Of a stretch of DNA of 9,207 bases, positions 1 to 6,375 are shown one piece after another (position 1 is the first letter of the stretch; each line of letters opens with the position of its first letter). A model generated the notes under the pieces. The model ran no database searches, had not been told where the DNA came from, and was given only the letters and a program-made list of their open reading frames with translations. The stretch is from positions 1 through 9,207 of the forward strand of contig JAGPHL010000013.1 in assembly GCA_018055515.1 (NCBI GenBank). The letters are read 5' to 3'. A program made the position numbers and the translations under genes. Source of the stretch: Anaerolineae bacterium (lineage in GTDB: Bacteria > Chloroflexota > Anaerolineae > B4-G1 > SLSP01).

Positions 1-71
1 AAGCTATGAAGACATTCAATGTATGGCGATGACACACGGCGAAGGCGACTTCAACACAAGCAACATCGAAC

Positions 72-99
72 TGGACAAAATTCGAAAATCAAGTATACT
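72..99 (+). promoter_or_regulatory. Sigma-70-like promoter of rpsT
   Basis: The -35 box TGGACA lies at 72-77 and the -10 box TATACT at 94-99, with a 16-bp spacer. Transcription would start near 105-107, about 40 nt before the rpsT start codon. Both boxes match the consensus at five of six positions. No other gene is visible in bases 1-71, so rpsT appears to be transcribed alone. Confidence 0.7.
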
Positions 100-134
100 G
101 CTTCCCCGTGATGGGATAGATTCATTGAGTTTTT

Positions 135-140
135 GGAGGA
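135..140 (+). promoter_or_regulatory. Shine-Dalgarno site fixing the GTG start of rpsT
   Basis: GGAGGA lies 4 nt before the GTG at 145. An upstream TTG at 133 is in frame, but it overlaps the Shine-Dalgarno sequence and would add MEEQ before the conserved S20 N-terminus, so it can be discarded as a start. Confidence 0.75.
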
Positions 141-144
141 GCAA

Positions 145-408
145 GTGGCAAACACTCAATCAGCAAAGAAGGCAATTCGCAGTTCTTACCGCAAATGGCT
201 GCGGAATCGCCATGTCAAGGGAGAGATGCGCGGCGCCGTCAAGTCGGTGCGAAATGCGATTGCTGCGGGTGATGTTGAGCAGGCGCAGGCGCTCATGCCG
301 CGCGCGGCGCGGGAGTTGGACAAGGCCGCCAAGAAAAAGATCATTCATAAGAACAAAGCTGCGCGGCTCAAGTCTCGGCTGATGAAGCAGATTAACGCGC
401 TGCAATAA
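145..408 (+). CDS. rpsT: 30S ribosomal protein S20
   Basis: This is ribosomal protein S20, a small basic protein that binds 16S rRNA early in 30S subunit assembly. The predicted product has 87 residues, the usual size for the family. It begins with the typical block (M/V)ANTQSAKKAIR and carries the expected Lys/Arg-rich helices, including AAKKKIIHKNKAARLKSRL near residues 62-80. The chosen start is GTG at 145, because GGAGGA lies just upstream and because S20 proteins normally start MAN-x-xSAKK. The stop is TAA at 406-408. The gene has its own promoter at 72-99 and a hairpin terminator 75 nt after the stop, so it is probably monocistronic. It converges on the CapA-like gene. Nothing looks degraded. 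Confidence 0.95.
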   Translation: MANTQSAKKAIRSSYRKWLRNRHVKGEMRGAVKSVRNAIAAGDVEQAQALMPRAARELDKAAKKKIIHKNKAARLKSRLMKQINALQ

Positions 409-482
409 TGCTAGCGCGGTGTGACTGCCCCTCTGGGCTAATGTCCAGGCGTTGTTAGCGTAGACATACCCGAACACATCAA

Positions 483-518
483 AAGGCGGGTTTCCCCGTA
501 AGGAAACCCGCCTTCTTT
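483..518. terminator. Bidirectional intrinsic terminator between rpsT and the CapA-like gene
   Basis: A perfect 13-bp stem (483-495 paired with 502-514) encloses the 6-nt loop CCGTAA. On the + strand it is followed by CTTTG after two stem-terminal Ts. On the - strand the end of the stem runs into TTTTGATG. It lies 75 nt past the rpsT stop and about 20 nt past the stop of the convergent gene, so it can end both transcripts. Confidence 0.85.
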
Positions 519-534
519 GCGTTACTGCCCGATT

Positions 535-2220
535 TCATTGGAGCTGTTGGCTGAGGTCGAACATCATTTCAAGGAAGCTGCGGCGCTCTTCTGTGGTCAT
601 AGGGCGGGGACGGCCGTATTCTTCCAGCAAGGCCGTGCGCAAGTCAATGCTGTGCAGGCTCCCGGCGTAGAACGTGTACCGCACGATGAACATCTGTCGC
701 GTCCCCAGACTCCACATCTGATCGAAGAAGAAATTCCCCGGCCCGTAATGGATGAAACTGTCGCCGTCAAATTCGAAGGTCTGCGCCTGATGCGCTTGAC
801 TGCCCTGGACGATGATGGCGCCGGCCTCGGCAAAACGCCGAAATTCATATATCTGATTGCGCGTCGGGAAGTATTCATAGGTCTCCTGATATTGGAAGGT
901 GACGATAGGCAGATAGCCTTCCGCACGGAGGGCGCGCACTTCTTCCAACATGCGTTCGTCGTCGCAGGGCGCGGCGCCGGGACGGTCTTCGGTGGCCAGA
1001 TCATAGTCGGGGCCAATGGGGTTGCATCCCAAAAAGGCCAACCGGTTAGGCCCCGCCTCGATTTTAAGGGGCCGGGTGGCGTCGGCCAGATTTTCACCGC
1101 CGCCGAACCATTGCCAGCCGCGCTCACGGAAGAGTTCCAGCGTGTGCAGGATCCAGTCGGAGCCTTTGTCGGCGAGGTGATTGCCGGTGAGCTCTACGAT
1201 GTTCGTGTTGATCTCTTCCAGCAGCGCGATGTAGCGGTCGTCGGAACAGAAGGACATGCTGCCGCTGCCCTCGACGGGACAATCGGGTTTGAAGGAGACT
1301 TCATTGCTGACGTGAACGAAGTCCGCGTCCACAAACCACGGTTTGATGTCCAGCGCCGGATAGGTGATCCCCTTGTTTTCCATCAGCTGCGCCGTCGCCC
1401 GGGTGATGGCCGTGACGCCGGTCATGGCCAGGATAGTCAGCGCTGCCTCGTCACGATTGAGGAGAAAACTGGCCGGCAAGTCCAACAACGGCAGCGTCTC
1501 CGGGCGAGAGGGGCTGTCCAGCGCCAGCGGCATGGTCAGGGGGTAATTGGCGATGGCGGGCGTCTTTTCGAGGAGCGAGATCCCGTCCACGCGCAGGACT
1601 TTCCAGTGCGGCGTGAGTTCGTCGAAGGGCAGGATCGTCCACCCGCGACGCGCTTCGGCTTCGGCGAGGAGTTGCTCCGCCGCGACGAGCGTGTAGGCAT
1701 TGGCGGCCGGCTCGCCCAACAGCCCCCGCAGCGCACGCGCCGTGTCTTCTGTGAGCAGCAGGGGACGTGTCACCCACGTCTCAGCAGGCGTCCCACTCCA
1801 CGTGGCGCGCAGATCGGCGAGGGTGATGTCATCGTCCACGGTGAAGAAGGGGACGGCGACGGCAAAAGTCCACAGCCCTTGCAAATACGCGGTGGGGTCG
1901 GCGCCGACGCGGAGCTGCACCTGAGCCGCTTCGGGCGTCTCGCTCCAGGCGAAATAAGCGGCGGTGGCTTCTACCCGCGCTTTGAGGCGGGCGCAGGCCG
2001 GCGCGGGGACGTCGGGCCTACAGCCCACGAGGACGGGGTAAACCGGCGTCGGTGTTGGGGAGGGCGTGGGTGTCGGCGCGGGCGTGGGAGTGGCGGTGGG
2101 ACGTGGCGTGCGTGTCGGTGTGGGCGTTGATCCCGGCGTCGGCAGCGGTGTGCAGGCAGCGAGGAGGGTGAGCAGTAAAAGCGCGCCCCAGCAGCGTTGG
2201 AGGCGAGTCCGTAGTTTCAT
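535..2220 (-). CDS. CapA-like (PGA_cap / metallophosphatase-fold) lipoprotein with N-terminal binding-protein-like domain
   Basis: The product is a predicted 561-residue exported lipoprotein. Residues 1-22 form a signal peptide (RTRLQR, then a Leu-rich core) ending in the lipobox LAAC with Cys23. A Thr-Pro linker follows at 24-60. Residues about 61-250 resemble a periplasmic substrate-binding fold: ITLADLRATWSG at 132-143 is like the 'l-t-l-x-q-L-x-x-i-f-S-G' motif of phosphate-binding-type proteins, and NYPLTMPLAL lies at 225-234. Residues about 258-515 match the CapA/PgsA family: SNE at 305-307, TGNH at 345-348, QAH at 475-477 and HYGPGNFFFD at 491-500. Two usual metal-site residues are changed: the GD motif reads GV (268-269), and the HWG histidine is apparently Gln443. 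CapA relatives act in poly-gamma-glutamate or other envelope polymer metabolism, but no capB/capC neighbours are present, so the substrate is unknown. ATG at 2220 has AGGAG 11 nt upstream. CapA-family membership is fairly sure, activity is not. Confidence 0.85.
   Translation of the reverse strand: MKLRTRLQRCWGALLLLTLLAACTPLPTPGSTPTPTRTPRPTATPTPAPTPTPSPTPTPVYPVLVGCRPDVPAPACARLKARVEATAAYFAWSETPEAAQVQLRVGADPTAYLQGLWTFAVAVPFFTVDDDITLADLRATWSGTPAETWVTRPLLLTEDTARALRGLLGEPAANAYTLVAAEQLLAEAEARRGWTILPFDELTPHWKVLRVDGISLLEKTPAIANYPLTMPLALDSPSRPETLPLLDLPASFLLNRDEAALTILAMTGVTAITRATAQLMENKGITYPALDIKPWFVDADFVHVSNEVSFKPDCPVEGSGSMSFCSDDRYIALLEEINTNIVELTGNHLADKGSDWILHTLELFRERGWQWFGGGENLADATRPLKIEAGPNRLAFLGCNPIGPDYDLATEDRPGAAPCDDERMLEEVRALRAEGYLPIVTFQYQETYEYFPTRNQIYEFRRFAEAGAIIVQGSQAHQAQTFEFDGDSFIHYGPGNFFFDQMWSLGTRQMFIVRYTFYAGSLHSIDLRTALLEEYGRPRPMTTEERRSFLEMMFDLSQQLQ
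2041..2151 (-). repeat. Low-complexity Thr-Pro repeat tract coding for a lipoprotein linker
   Basis: Codons 24-60 of the CapA-like gene are an irregular (Thr-Pro)n tract with Arg, Ala and Ser interruptions. On the + strand it reads as imperfect GTGGGxGTxGG units. Such tracts often form an extended spacer that lifts an exported domain away from the membrane anchor. The repeated DNA is a likely place for length variation between strains. Confidence 0.85.
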
Positions 2221-2242
2221 GTGTCATCTTGCTCCTGAAACA

Positions 2243-2260
2243 GATGGGCAGAGACCCATC
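2243..2260 (-). other. 5'-UTR hairpin before the CapA-like gene
   Basis: A 6-bp perfect inverted repeat (GATGGG paired with CCCATC) encloses a 6-nt loop in the leader of the - strand transcript, 6 nt before the Shine-Dalgarno AGGAG (2232-2236). It could affect ribosome access. It is short and could be accidental. Confidence 0.35.
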
Positions 2261-2295
2261 CTTTGTGGGGCGGCGGGGCCACCCTGCAGAGGGGC

Positions 2296-2323
2296 ATTGT
2301 GAATCTTTGTGCGGCTTTGTCAA
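2296..2323 (-). promoter_or_regulatory. Probable promoter of the CapA-like gene
   Basis: On the - strand, a perfect -35 box TTGACA (2323-2318) and the -10-like box CACAAT (2301-2296) are separated by 16 bp. Transcription would start near 2289, giving a leader of about 70 nt. The promoter lies downstream of the tRNA terminator, so the gene appears to have its own transcript. The -10 box matches only four of six positions, which suggests modest or regulated expression. Confidence 0.55.
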
Positions 2324-2335
2324 GTCAGGGGACGC

Positions 2336-2362
2336 AAAACCGGGCCGCTGCTGCGACCCGGT
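2336..2362 (-). terminator. Intrinsic terminator of tRNA-Val
   Basis: On the - strand a 10-bp stem (2362-2353 with 2348-2339, one G-U pair) has the loop AGCA and leads into TTTTGCG, counting the last stem base. It begins 4 nt beyond the tRNA 3' end, the right place to end a single-gene tRNA transcript. The U-tract is short. Confidence 0.7.
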
Positions 2363-2365
2363 CTG

Positions 2366-2439
2366 TGGGCGATAGAGGACTTGAACCTCTGACCTCCGCG
2401 ATGTCAACGCGGCGCTCTAACCAACTGAGCTAACCGCCC
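2366..2439 (-). tRNA. tRNA-Val (anticodon GAC)
   Basis: The 74-nt sequence folds as a complete cloverleaf. The acceptor stem is GGGCGGT with ATCGCCC (one G-U pair), the D arm is GCTC-AGTTGGTTA-GAGC, and the anticodon arm is CCGCG-TTGACAT-CGCGG. The variable loop is AGGTC, and the T arm is AGAGG-TTCAAGT-CCTCT. The discriminator base is A. Anticodon GAC reads the valine codons GUC and GUU. No CCA is encoded (the next bases are CAGAC), so CCA must be added by tRNA nucleotidyltransferase. It has its own promoter and terminator and lies between dnaE and the CapA-like gene on the same strand. Confidence 0.95.
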
Positions 2440-2448
2440 GTAAGAGAA

Positions 2449-2476
2449 ATTATACCACCTTCCGAATTTTCGGCAA
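2449..2476 (-). promoter_or_regulatory. Promoter of tRNA-Val
   Basis: On the - strand, the perfect -10 box TATAAT (2454-2449) follows a TTGCCG -35-like box (2476-2471) after 16 bp. The expected start is a few bases before the tRNA 5' end at 2439, so the 5' leader is very short. The site lies between the dnaE stop (2500) and the tRNA. Confidence 0.7.
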
Positions 2477-2499
2477 CTGCTCGCGCTTGAGGGTCAAGG

Positions 2500-5400
2500 T
2501 CACTCCGCGGCGCTCGTCAGCACTACGCGGATGTTGCCGGGGCCAACCAGGCCTTCGAGCTGCTGTCGCAGCGTCGGCGTGATGCGGGTGCGATCATTGG
2601 GGAAGGTCAACTGCACGCGCTTGGGCCCTCGCGCTTCGCCGTTCTGCAGGTAGATGATGAAATGATCTTCGCCCTCTTGCGCCTGCATGACCTGATAGAG
2701 CCGTCGTAGCCGCTCGTAATCCGCCTCGGGATTGGCGGTGCGTTGCAGGGTAACGCAGAGCGTCGCCGGCGCTGCCGGCGGTTCTTCGGGGGGCGGCTCG
2801 AGGGTCACGGCGTTGACGCGCGCCGGGCTCTCCGCCGGGGCGGGGCGAGTGAGCGGGGACGCCGGTGCATATACTGGCGGCGCCTCCCTCACGAAGGGAT
2901 CTTCTTCTGGCGGCGGCGTTGATTCCGCCGGCCGCAGCAACTCCTGCGGCGCTTTGAACCAATCGGCCAACAGGGGATGGTCTTCCCGCTCCGACCGCGC
3001 GTCGAGTTTGCCGCTGACGACGAGCACACGCCCCTCGGTGAGCAATTCGCGGCAGCGCTCGTAGGTGCGCGGGAAGACGACGACCTCGGCGGCGCCGCCG
3101 GGTCCTTCGAGGGTGACAAAAGCCATCATGTCGCCCTTCTTGGTGGTGATGCGCCGAATCCGCTGCACCATGCCCAGGGCGGTGAGCTGTTGCCCGGTGG
3201 GTTCGGAGCTCAGACGCTCCAGCGTGGTGTTCGTGAGGCTCAGCGCGAGCAACTCGCGCTCCTGCTGCGCCAGAGGATGTTCGGAAAGGTACACGCCGAG
3301 CAGTTCCTTTTCCCATTCCAGGATCTGGCGCGAGGAGATGGGAGGGTACTGTGTGGGAAGGGCGATGGTGTGGCCCATCTCGCTGAAATTATCGAACAAG
3401 GAGAACTGCCCCACGTCTTGCGCCGCGTGGGTGCGGGTGCTGACAGTGAGCAAAGTGTCGAGGAGGGCGAGCAGGGCGGGACGCGGACCGAATTCGTCCA
3501 GCGCGCCGGCTTGCATGAGGCATTCGAGGGCGCGGCGGTTGACCTTGCGCAGGTCTACGCGATGGGCGAAGTCGTCCAGCGACGTGAAGGGGCCCTGGCT
3601 CTTGCGGTTCTCCACGATCAGACGCACGGCTTCCTCGCCGACATTCTTGATGGCGCTCAGGCCGATGCGGATGGCGCGCTGCCCATCGGGCAGATGCGCG
3701 ATGGTGAATTCCACGTCCGAATGGTTGAGGCTCGGCCCCAACACGGGCAATCCCGTGCGGCGGGCGTCGGCGATGAGGAAGCCGAGCTTCTCCACGTTGT
3801 TGCGCTCGGTCGTCATCAGCGCCGTCATGAATTCCAGCGGATAATGCGCCTTGAGGTAGGCCGTCTGCGCGGTGATGACGGCATAATCGGTGGCGTGCGC
3901 GCGGTTGAAGCCGTAGCGCGCGAAGAATTCGATGTCGCCCCACACCGCATCGGCGATCTCCGCCGGAATGCCGCGCGCTTGCGCGCCCTCGCGGAACATC
4001 CGCTGATGTTTTTCCATCAGGTCTTTTTTCTTCTTCGCGACGGCTTTACGGATTTCGTCGGCCTGTCCCGGCTGGTATCCTGCCATTTCCACCGCGATCT
4101 GCATGATCTGTTCCTGGTAAATCAGCACGGAGAAGGTATCGTCGAGGATGTTTTCCAGGATGGGATGGCGGTAGGTGATCGGTTCCTCGCCGTGCAGGCG
4201 CTTGATGTAGGTGGGGATATTTTCCATCGGTCCGGGACGATAGAGCGCGATGGCGGCGATGATGTGCTGGAACTGGAACGGACGCATTTCCTGCAGCGTG
4301 CGGCGCATTCCGGCGCCTTCTACCTGGAAGACGCCGGTGGTTTCCCCGCTGGCGAGCAGATCGTAGAGCGCTTTGACGTCGGCGTCTTTGGCGGGGTCGT
4401 CGGGAACGCGCTCGTAGGGGATGGTGTTCAGGTCGAGTTTGCGGCCATGCTCTTGCTCGATGAGTTCGCAGGTCTTGCGCATGTGCGTGAGCGTTCGCAA
4501 GCCGAGGAAATCCACTTTGAGCATTCCCAGGGCCTCCACGACGTCCATCGCCCATTGGGAGACCCGGTCGAGGGCGTAGGTTTCGCCGTCGCTCTTGGTG
4601 GGGCGGTTCAGCGGCAGGTAGTCGGTGAGCGGACGGTCCGAGACGATGACGCCGGCGGCGTGTGTGCTGGCATGGCGGGCGACGCCTTCCAGTTGCTGCG
4701 CGGTGTCGAGCAGTTTGTGCAGGTAGGGCGTCGTGTCGTAGATCTCTTTCAATTCGGGGAGCGTCTCCAATGCTTCGGCGATCGAGACGGGTTTGCCAGG
4801 GATGTTGGGCACAAGTCGCGCGACCCGGTCCACCTCATTGAGGGGGATGCCTTGAGCGCGCCCCACGTCGCGGATGGCGGCCCGCGCTCCCAATGTCCCA
4901 AAAGTGATGATCCCGCAGACCTTATCGGCGCCGTAGCGTTCCGCCGCATAGGTGATCAGTTCGTCGCGGCGGTCGTCGGGAAAGTCGAGGTCAATATCGG
5001 GCATGGAGATGCGGTCGGGGTTGAGAAAGCGCTCGAAGAAGAGCCGGTTCTTGAACGGCTCGACGTTGGTGATCTCCAGGGTGTAGGCGACGACGGACCC
5101 CGCGCCCGACCCGCGCACGTTCCACCAGATGTCGCGGCGCTCGGCGGCCCGGCACAGGTCCCAGACGATGAGGAAGTAATCGTCGAACCCCATGCGGTGG
5201 ATGATGTCCAGCTCATATTCCAGCCGTTGCCGGTATTCTGGGCGGGTGGCGTCCTGGCCGTAGCGGCGCTTCATGCCTTGATCGCACAGGTGACGCAGAT
5301 AGGCCGCCGGGTCGGCGTAGGTTTCGGGGACCGGGAACTGCGGCAGGTGATAGGGCGGGGCGAAGGCGATCTCGACGTTGCATTGCTCCGCGATGCGCAC

Positions 5401-6189
5401 CGTGTTTTCCAGGGCTTCGGGGACGTGCGCGTAAAGCTGCGCCATCTCCTGCGGCGAACGCATGAAATAGGAATTGTCGCTCATGCGCATCCGGTTGGCC
5501 TCGGCGACCAGCTTGCCGGTGCCGATGCAGAGCAACACATCGTGCGCCTCGTATTGATCCTCGCGCGCGTAGTGGATGTCGTTGGTGGCCACGAGGGGCA
5601 GTCCCCGTTCTCGGGCCAGGGCGATGAGTTGAGCATTGGCGCGTTCTTGCTCCGGGATGGCGTGACTCTGGAGTTCCAGGTAGAAGCGTCCGGGGAAATG
5701 CTCTTGATACCAGCGCGCCGCCTCGCGGGCCTGTTCTTCCTGGCCTTCGAGCAGCAACCGTGGAATCTCGCCCTGCAGGCAAGCGCTCAGCGCGATCAGC
5801 CCCTCACTGTATTGCGCCAGCGCTTCTCTATCCACGCGCGGCTTGTAATAGAAGCCTTCCAGCTGCGCCAGACTGGCCAGCGCGAGCAAGTTGCGATATC
5901 CCTGTTGATTCTGCGCCAGGAGGATGAGGTGATAGGCCTTGCCGTCAGCGCGGTCGTGACTGAAACGGGACTCCGGCGCGACGTAGGCTTCCATGCCGAT
6001 GAGGGGTTTGATGCCGACGGCTTTGCACGCCTTGTAGAAATCCACCACGCCATACATCACGCCGTGATCGGTGATAGCCAGCGCGTTCATACCCAGCCCG
6101 GCAGCGCGTTCGGCCAGGGCCTTGGGGCTGCTCAGTCCGTCGAGCAGGGAGTATTCTGTGTGTGTGTGCAGGTGTACAAACTCTGGCAT
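2500..6189 (-). CDS. dnaE: DNA polymerase III subunit alpha (DnaE1 type)
   Basis: This is the catalytic subunit of the replicative DNA polymerase, 1229 residues long (the E. coli protein has 1160). The N-terminal PHP domain (about 1-280) carries HLHTHTEYSLLDG (6-18), TDHG (40-43), Glu67, His87, Cys137 and NDIHY (203-207). This is a complete set of metal ligands as in Thermus DnaE, whereas E. coli has lost several. The palm has RGSGAGS (359-365), PDIDLDF (397-403, with Asp400 and Asp402) and the third aspartate in LKVDFLGL (Asp560). A helix-hairpin-helix region follows near 841-855, then a clamp-binding motif QFSLF (928-932) and an OB fold (about 1003-1062). A Pro/Glu/Ala-rich linker (about 1083-1141) leads to a small C-terminal domain. 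The ATG at 6189 has GGAG 7 nt upstream and gives the expected N-terminus. No intein or frameshift is seen. Confidence 0.97.
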   Translation of the reverse strand: MPEFVHLHTHTEYSLLDGLSSPKALAERAAGLGMNALAITDHGVMYGVVDFYKACKAVGIKPLIGMEAYVAPESRFSHDRADGKAYHLILLAQNQQGYRNLLALASLAQLEGFYYKPRVDREALAQYSEGLIALSACLQGEIPRLLLEGQEEQAREAARWYQEHFPGRFYLELQSHAIPEQERANAQLIALARERGLPLVATNDIHYAREDQYEAHDVLLCIGTGKLVAEANRMRMSDNSYFMRSPQEMAQLYAHVPEALENTVRIAEQCNVEIAFAPPYHLPQFPVPETYADPAAYLRHLCDQGMKRRYGQDATRPEYRQRLEYELDIIHRMGFDDYFLIVWDLCRAAERRDIWWNVRGSGAGSVVAYTLEITNVEPFKNRLFFERFLNPDRISMPDIDLDFPDDRRDELITYAAERYGADKVCGIITFGTLGARAAIRDVGRAQGIPLNEVDRVARLVPNIPGKPVSIAEALETLPELKEIYDTTPYLHKLLDTAQQLEGVARHASTHAAGVIVSDRPLTDYLPLNRPTKSDGETYALDRVSQWAMDVVEALGMLKVDFLGLRTLTHMRKTCELIEQEHGRKLDLNTIPYERVPDDPAKDADVKALYDLLASGETTGVFQVEGAGMRRTLQEMRPFQFQHIIAAIALYRPGPMENIPTYIKRLHGEEPITYRHPILENILDDTFSVLIYQEQIMQIAVEMAGYQPGQADEIRKAVAKKKKDLMEKHQRMFREGAQARGIPAEIADAVWGDIEFFARYGFNRAHATDYAVITAQTAYLKAHYPLEFMTALMTTERNNVEKLGFLIADARRTGLPVLGPSLNHSDVEFTIAHLPDGQRAIRIGLSAIKNVGEEAVRLIVENRKSQGPFTSLDDFAHRVDLRKVNRRALECLMQAGALDEFGPRPALLALLDTLLTVSTRTHAAQDVGQFSLFDNFSEMGHTIALPTQYPPISSRQILEWEKELLGVYLSEHPLAQQERELLALSLTNTTLERLSSEPTGQQLTALGMVQRIRRITTKKGDMMAFVTLEGPGGAAEVVVFPRTYERCRELLTEGRVLVVSGKLDARSEREDHPLLADWFKAPQELLRPAESTPPPEEDPFVREAPPVYAPASPLTRPAPAESPARVNAVTLEPPPEEPPAAPATLCVTLQRTANPEADYERLRRLYQVMQAQEGEDHFIIYLQNGEARGPKRVQLTFPNDRTRITPTLRQQLEGLVGPGNIRVVLTSAAE
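6157..6168. repeat. (TG)6 dinucleotide tract inside dnaE
   Basis: Twelve bases of perfect TG repeat (CA on the coding strand) encode the HTHT part of the DnaE PHP metal motif (residues 8-11, with neighbouring bases). A two-base slip here would truncate DnaE. Confidence 0.85.
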
Positions 6190-6222
6190 GGTCTGGCTCC
6201 AACCCTCAGCGGAGATGCCCTC

Positions 6223-6250
6223 ATTATAGCCTAACTGACGTGAGAGTCCA
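6223..6250 (-). promoter_or_regulatory. Promoter of dnaE
   Basis: On the - strand, the perfect -10 box TATAAT (6228-6223) follows the -35-like TGGACT (6250-6245) after 16 bp. Transcription would start near 6216, about 27 nt before the ATG. It points away from the promoter of the Yip1-family gene, so the spacer is a divergent control region. Confidence 0.65.
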
Positions 6251-6278
6251 GGGCCGCGCGCGTGTGGACGTGCAATCG

Positions 6279-6298
6279 GCTGTTATTTGCTGTTATTT
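6279..6298. repeat. Tandem 10-bp direct repeat in the divergent intergenic region
   Basis: GCTGTTATTT occurs twice in direct succession (6279-6288 and 6289-6298), between the two divergent promoters and just upstream of the Yip1-gene -35 region. The 10-bp period is about one helical turn, so a protein could bind both copies on the same face. The AT-rich sequence may also act as an UP element. Confidence 0.8.
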
Positions 6299-6302
6299 TC
6301 AG

Positions 6303-6332
6303 TTGCTCCCAAGTCGGAATTGAGGTTATAAT
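6303..6332 (+). promoter_or_regulatory. Promoter of the Yip1-family gene
   Basis: A perfect -10 box TATAAT lies at 6327-6332. The best -35 candidate is TTGCTC at 6303-6308 with an 18-bp spacer, which matches only in TTG. Transcription would start near 6339, about 37 nt before the ATG at 6376. The weak -35 and the adjacent tandem repeat suggest that an activator or UP element may help. Confidence 0.5.
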
Positions 6333-6375
6333 AGAAGTGTTTCGGCAACATATTCTCAGGAAAGGAGCCAGACTC

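Noticed and set aside
23..382. An open frame across the rpsT promoter and rpsT itself in another frame
   Set aside because: It overlaps rpsT entirely out of frame, becomes Arg/Ser-rich in the rpsT region and contains the rpsT promoter in its first half. It could in principle be the tail of an upstream gene, but no family is recognisable.
409..482. Possible small gene or RNA between rpsT and the terminator
   Set aside because: Only a few short, weak pairings are visible, with no start/ribosome-site pair. It looks like a plain 3' untranslated region.
517..2130. A 537-codon open frame on the + strand opposite the CapA-like gene
   Set aside because: It has no ribosome-binding site or motif, starts at the edge of the shared terminator, and its end is the antisense of the Thr-Pro linker. 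It is a shadow of the - strand gene.
2366..2439. tRNA-Val as a possible integration (attB) site
   Set aside because: No repeat of the tRNA 3' end, integrase gene or mobile-element boundary is visible; both flanks are ordinary genes with their own signals.
4015..4035. A run of six As followed by G in dnaE (AVAKKKKDL), resembling a slippery -1 frameshift site
   Set aside because: The zero-frame codons are AAA AAA GAC, so the A-AAA-AAG heptamer is out of phase for -1 slippage, and the Lys run is a normal conserved part of DnaE.
2977..6234. A 1085-codon open frame on the + strand opposite dnaE
   Set aside because: dnaE is certain from its motifs. The opposite frame has no recognisable domain, and long antisense frames are expected in GC-rich genes with strong codon bias.
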